47,718 nt of DNA. Origin: Acetatifactor muris (lineage in GTDB: Bacteria > Bacillota > Clostridia > Lachnospirales > Lachnospiraceae). Of this stretch, positions 44,633-47,718 are shown one piece after another. A program made the position numbers and the translations under genes. The stretch lies in NCBI RefSeq assembly GCF_024623325.1, contig NZ_JANJZD010000036.1, forward strand, positions 1 to 47,718, in the 5' to 3' direction. Position 1 is the first letter of the stretch. Each line of letters begins with the position of its first letter. The notes below the pieces were generated by a model. That model was given only the letters and a program-made list of their open reading frames with translations. It was not told the origin of the DNA and ran no database searches.

Positions 44633-44660
44633 AACTGTTCAGACCGGTGGCCGAACAGTT
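44633..44660. other. Inverted repeat between priA and def
   Basis: AACTGTTC (44633-44640) and GAACAGTT (44653-44660) form a perfect 8-bp stem with a 12-nt loop in the 127-bp gap. No T-run follows. It could be a processing site or an attenuator hairpin inside the operon. Confidence 0.3.
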
Positions 44661-44671
44661 GCGCTGTCCCT

Positions 44672-46987
44672 TCACATCATATTCACGGGGTCAAAATCAA
44701 ACTGCACCGATTCGTTTACCGGCTGTATTTTCTGTATCTCTTCCTCCAGCAAATCTTTCACCTGTACCAGTTTACCATAATTTGCGCATTTCACATAGAA
44801 TACAAATCTAAAAATATCATTAATTTTTCCAACACTGGCAGGCGCAGGACCGATAAGCTGCAGTTCCGGCATTCTTTCACGTCCTTTATATCCCCTGGAT
44901 TCCCGGGGATTCATCTGTACCTCAAACATCTGTCTCACAATTCCGGCCAGCCTGCCTGCAAATGCTCTTCCCCGTTCCTCTTCTCCGGCAAAAATCTGTA
45001 CCGCCAGCATATGCGCCGCCGGAGGATACCCCAGCATTTCCCGGTAAAGTATCTCTTCTTTATAAAAGCCTTCATAATCCTGCTCCGCTGCGCGCAGAAT
45101 GGCATAATGTTCCGGCTGATAGGTCTGAATCACCGCTTCCCCCGGAATCGTCCCCCTTCCCGCTCTGCCCACCGCCTGAGTCAGAAGCTGAAAGGTTCTC
45201 TCACAGGCCCTGTAATCATTGCTGTTCAGAGACAGATCTGCAGCCAGCACTCCTACCAGCGTCACCTGTGGAAAATCATGTCCCTTTACAATCATCTGTG
45301 TGCCGATAAGAACATCTGCCTCTCCGCCGGAAAAAGCAGACAGGATCCGTTCATAACTGTCTTTGGTTCTGGTGGTATCCGCATCCATGCGCAGAATGCG
45401 CGCCTTTGGAAAAATGTCTCTCAGCTTTTCTTCTATCTGCTGTGTTCCGGCTCTGAAGCCGCTGATATACCGGGATCCGCACTGTGGACAGATCTCCGGT
45501 GCCGCCGCGTCATACCCGCAGTAGTGACAAATCATCCTGCTTTTGCCGGCCCCCGCGCCATTTCCCGCACGCATTCCCCTGTGCTCCGACAGGGATACGT
45601 CACAGTGAGGACATTTCACCACATATCCGCAGGCTCTGCAGGACACAAACCCCGCATAGCCTCTGCGATTTAAGAAAAGAATACTCTGTTCTCCCCGACT
45701 GATTCTGTCCGCAAGCAGTTCCTGCAGCTTCCCGCTGAAAATGGAGCGGTTCCCTTCCCGCAGTTCCTTCCGCAGATCTACAATGTGCACCGCAGGCAGA
45801 TCCCCCCCTGTCAGACGCTTTCTCAGGACAAAGAGCTTGTATTCTCCTGACTCCGCTCTGTAATACGCCTCCAGCGACGGCGTGGCGGAGCCAAGCAGCA
45901 CACTGGCGCCATGAAGTCTCGCCACCTCCAGAGCGGTCTCCCTTGCATGATATTTGGGGGATGACTCACTTTTATAACTGTTCTCATGTTCCTCGTCAAT
46001 CACGATGATGCCCAGATTGGGAAATGGCGTAAACAGCGCCGACCGGGGACCGATGATCACATCAATCTCCCCTTTTCTGGCACGTTCACACTGATCAAAC
46101 TTTTCTCCCGGAGAGAGCGTGGAGTTCATGACACTGACCCGGTGGCCAAAACGCCTGAAGAACCGGAGCAGCGTCTGATAAGTCAATGCAATCTCCGGTA
46201 TCAGCACAATGGCCTGCTTTCCCCGGTCCACCATCTCCTCGATAATCTTCATGTACACTTCCGTCTTGCCGCTTCCGGTAATCCCGTGCAGCAGATAGGT
46301 ATCAGGCTTCCCGGCATCAAAATCCGCCAGCACTTCCCCCACAATTCCAATCTGTTCGGCGCTTAAAATCCTGCGTCTCTCTTCCTGTTCTTCCAGCCGC
46401 ACCGGATTGCGCAGCGACTGTGTGCTGAGAATTCGAACCGCCCCCGCCTTCTCCAGACTTTTCACAGTCTGAGCCGATACGCCCAGCTTTCCGGTTACCC
46501 ATTCATAGGGAATCGTCTCCTGTTCCGTCAGTTCCCGCAGAAGCCGTTCTTTTGCCACCTGCTTTTTTCTGATGCTCTCCCCCAGCAATGACAGGATTTC
46601 CTCCCTGTTCATCACACGCCGTATAGTCCTGTGTTCCAGTTTCTTCACAGTTTTCCTGGCGGGAAGAACGGTCTTCAGCGCCTGTATCATGGTGGATCCA
46701 TAATTTTTTCTGATCCATCCCGCCAGGGCAATCATTTTGTCTTCCACATCTGCATCTCCCCGGCTGACCGCCTGAATTTCCTTTATCCTGCCGGGGTCAA
46801 ATTTGCAGGTGTCGCCTATGTCAACCACATACCCTTTTATCAGCCTGTTGCCGTTCCCGAAAGGCACTGTCACGCACATTCCGGTCTCCAGCCTGTCACG
46901 AAGTCTGTCGGGTACTCTGTATTGGAAAGGCTTATCCAGTTTTTCATGGGAAATATCCACAATAATATCCGCATAAAGCTCGCCCAT
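44672..46987 (-). CDS. priA: Primosomal helicase PriA
   Basis: The 771-residue helicase restarts stalled replication forks. An N-terminal DNA-binding domain is followed by Walker A GITGSGKT (235-242), DEEH box, ATP-helicase motifs, and a zinc domain with paired cysteines (CRACGY, CPHCDV, CHYCGY, CPQCGS). C-terminal residues include the helicase motif QAVGRAGRG. The start follows GGGAGG. A promoter lies about 50 bp upstream. It is the first gene of the operon down to rsgA. Confidence 0.97.
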   Translation of the reverse strand: MGELYADIIVDISHEKLDKPFQYRVPDRLRDRLETGMCVTVPFGNGNRLIKGYVVDIGDTCKFDPGRIKEIQAVSRGDADVEDKMIALAGWIRKNYGSTMIQALKTVLPARKTVKKLEHRTIRRVMNREEILSLLGESIRKKQVAKERLLRELTEQETIPYEWVTGKLGVSAQTVKSLEKAGAVRILSTQSLRNPVRLEEQEERRRILSAEQIGIVGEVLADFDAGKPDTYLLHGITGSGKTEVYMKIIEEMVDRGKQAIVLIPEIALTYQTLLRFFRRFGHRVSVMNSTLSPGEKFDQCERARKGEIDVIIGPRSALFTPFPNLGIIVIDEEHENSYKSESSPKYHARETALEVARLHGASVLLGSATPSLEAYYRAESGEYKLFVLRKRLTGGDLPAVHIVDLRKELREGNRSIFSGKLQELLADRISRGEQSILFLNRRGYAGFVSCRACGYVVKCPHCDVSLSEHRGMRAGNGAGAGKSRMICHYCGYDAAAPEICPQCGSRYISGFRAGTQQIEEKLRDIFPKARILRMDADTTRTKDSYERILSAFSGGEADVLIGTQMIVKGHDFPQVTLVGVLAADLSLNSNDYRACERTFQLLTQAVGRAGRGTIPGEAVIQTYQPEHYAILRAAEQDYEGFYKEEILYREMLGYPPAAHMLAVQIFAGEEERGRAFAGRLAGIVRQMFEVQMNPRESRGYKGRERMPELQLIGPAPASVGKINDIFRFVFYVKCANYGKLVQVKDLLEEEIQKIQPVNESVQFDFDPVNMM

Positions 46988-47037
46988 GAGTTACCTCCCG
47001 ATTATATATATAACTTCTCGGAATCTTCAGCCCTGAT

Positions 47038-47066
47038 TTTATAAGGCTTTCAGACCCCTATTTCAA
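47038..47066 (-). promoter_or_regulatory. Promoter of priA and the downstream operon
   Basis: On the minus strand TTGAAA (47066-47061) and TATAAA (47043-47038) are separated by 17 bp. A single AAGTGGGTGA, similar to the MraZ box, lies just upstream (47080-47071); with one copy it may be chance. Confidence 0.6.
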
Positions 47067-47117
47067 AAAATCACCCACTTTTTTGCAAAAAACACTTGAC
47101 AAATCACTCAAAATTTG

Positions 47118-47152
47118 CGGCGAAGCCGATTGATTATATTTTATTTCAATCG
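47118..47152. repeat. Inverted repeats upstream of the transposase-like gene
   Basis: A CGGC-GAA-GCCG hairpin (47118-47128) is followed by CGATTGA (47127-47133) paired with TCAATCG (47146-47152) across 12 bp. They sit just before the GGAGG of the transposase-like gene. They may be part of a terminal sequence or a regulator of expression; the other end of the element is outside the window. Confidence 0.4.
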
Positions 47153-47169
47153 ACTGGAGGCGATTTTTG

Positions 47170-47718
47170 ATGTTACCTTGTAACCCCGGCGGTCATGCCG
47201 CCTATCAGGATACTTTTGTATCCGAGTTCCTTAAATTTTATCCCGATCCCTTTGTGCTTCCTAAAAGCACCTGGGATTATATCGTGCAGTTCTGGTATCT
47301 CGATCTTTCCCAGACCGATTCCATTATGCAGGACTGCTACTCTGTTTTTGGGCCAGAGCCTCGGCTCCCTTCCTGTATGCTGCGTTCCTATCTGCTTGCT
47401 TTAAAATTGAAGGTGACTTCCGTTACGCTCTGGTGCCGCATGCTGAAAGAAACCCCTCTTTACGCCATCCTCAGCGGCTTCCCCTTCGGCGATACCCCTG
47501 GTGTCGGGACTTTTTATGACTTCTTTTCCCGCATCTGGAAAGATGACTCTCCCAATCTCTCACCGAAAGACCGATTTCCTAAAGTGAAGCCGCCTAAGGG
47601 GAAAAAGAAAGGCGATAAGACTCCTTGCGATTCTTCCAGCACAGCTTCCAAACTTCTTCCTCTGCTGGAACGTTGGCCCTTAAAACCACAAAATCCTTTT
47701 TCTCTCGTTTTCCGGCTT
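47170..47718 (+). CDS. Probable transposase, partial at right edge
   Basis: The frame is open for 183 codons to the end of the window. GGAGG lies 9 bp upstream of the ATG. The product begins MLPCNPGGHAAYQDTFVSE and includes PSCMLRSYLLALKLKVTS and SGFPFGDTPGVGTFYDFFSR, a helical pattern like the N-terminal domains of IS4/IS5/IS1182-type transposases. The DDE catalytic residues would lie beyond the edge, so the call is tentative. It stands alone on the plus strand, divergent from priA, which fits an inserted element. Confidence 0.65.
   Translation, partial: MLPCNPGGHAAYQDTFVSEFLKFYPDPFVLPKSTWDYIVQFWYLDLSQTDSIMQDCYSVFGPEPRLPSCMLRSYLLALKLKVTSVTLWCRMLKETPLYAILSGFPFGDTPGVGTFYDFFSRIWKDDSPNLSPKDRFPKVKPPKGKKKGDKTPCDSSSTASKLLPLLERWPLKPQNPFSLVFRL

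Noticed and set aside
43321..45673. Two long plus-strand frames opposite fmt, def and priA
   Set aside because: They overlap three conserved minus-strand genes and show no domain features.
1..47718. rRNA, tRNA or riboswitch
   Set aside because: No tRNA cloverleaf pattern, rRNA core sequence or recognised riboswitch motif was noticed in the intergenic gaps.

Overview
The window is chromosomal DNA of a spore-forming, low-to-mid-GC Gram-positive, most likely a Lachnospiraceae-type clostridium. This rests on the order of cell-division genes running into ftsZ, spoIIGA and sigE, on a nearby sigG, on a priA-def-fmt-rsmB-rlmN-prpC-prkC-rsgA operon, and on Firmicutes-type ribosome binding sites. No rRNA, tRNA or CRISPR array was seen. 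Most genes lie on the minus strand, so many operons read from high to low coordinates.

Layout. 1-715: a non-coding left edge with a long imperfect hairpin, a 42-bp tandem repeat and a promoter. 716-3880: a large plus-strand membrane glycosyltransferase that looks like two GT-C halves fused. 3940-5331: a MATE exporter. 5469-8251: a BceAB-type ABC exporter with a candidate operator upstream. 8494-8905: a compact unit made of a promoter, a 62-residue protein and a terminator. 9053-13315 (minus): cysteine desulfurase, a Bce-type response regulator and kinase, and a Sel1-repeat protein, probably one transcript. 13489-14874: a SpoVB/MurJ-like flippase.

14964-20651 is the sporulation and division boundary: nrdR, a ymxH-like gene, sigG (inverted), a VanZ-like gene, a small unknown gene, sigE, spoIIGA and ftsZ. 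The spoIIGA upstream region has a perfect Spo0A box and a promoter with a 21-bp spacer, the unusual layout of the Bacillus spoIIG promoter. 20772-32438 is a division/cell-wall (dcw) cluster transcribed from an mraZ promoter: mraZ, rsmH, ftsL, two transpeptidases, mraY, murD, ftsW/spoVE, murA and divIB/ftsQ. murE, murG, murB and ftsA are not in it; murA sits where murG/murB would be in Bacillus.

32889-34545 holds lgt and an acetyltransferase, and 34617-35714 holds ychF. 35846-46987 is the translation, rRNA modification and PASTA-kinase operon from priA to rsgA, with a YugP-type membrane zinc peptidase inserted between fmt and rsmB. At 47170 a plus-strand gene resembling the N-terminal part of a transposase begins and runs off the right edge.

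The window is mostly core machinery for peptidoglycan synthesis, division, sporulation entry and protein maturation. The parts that most deserve a second look are the left-edge repeat and hairpin, the fused glycosyltransferase, the small gene at 8611 with its dedicated signals, the Bce-type sensing cluster, the sporulation promoters, and the rearranged sigG and murA positions. I did not find a clearly new multi-gene system. All calls come from reading the sequence; no database search was run.
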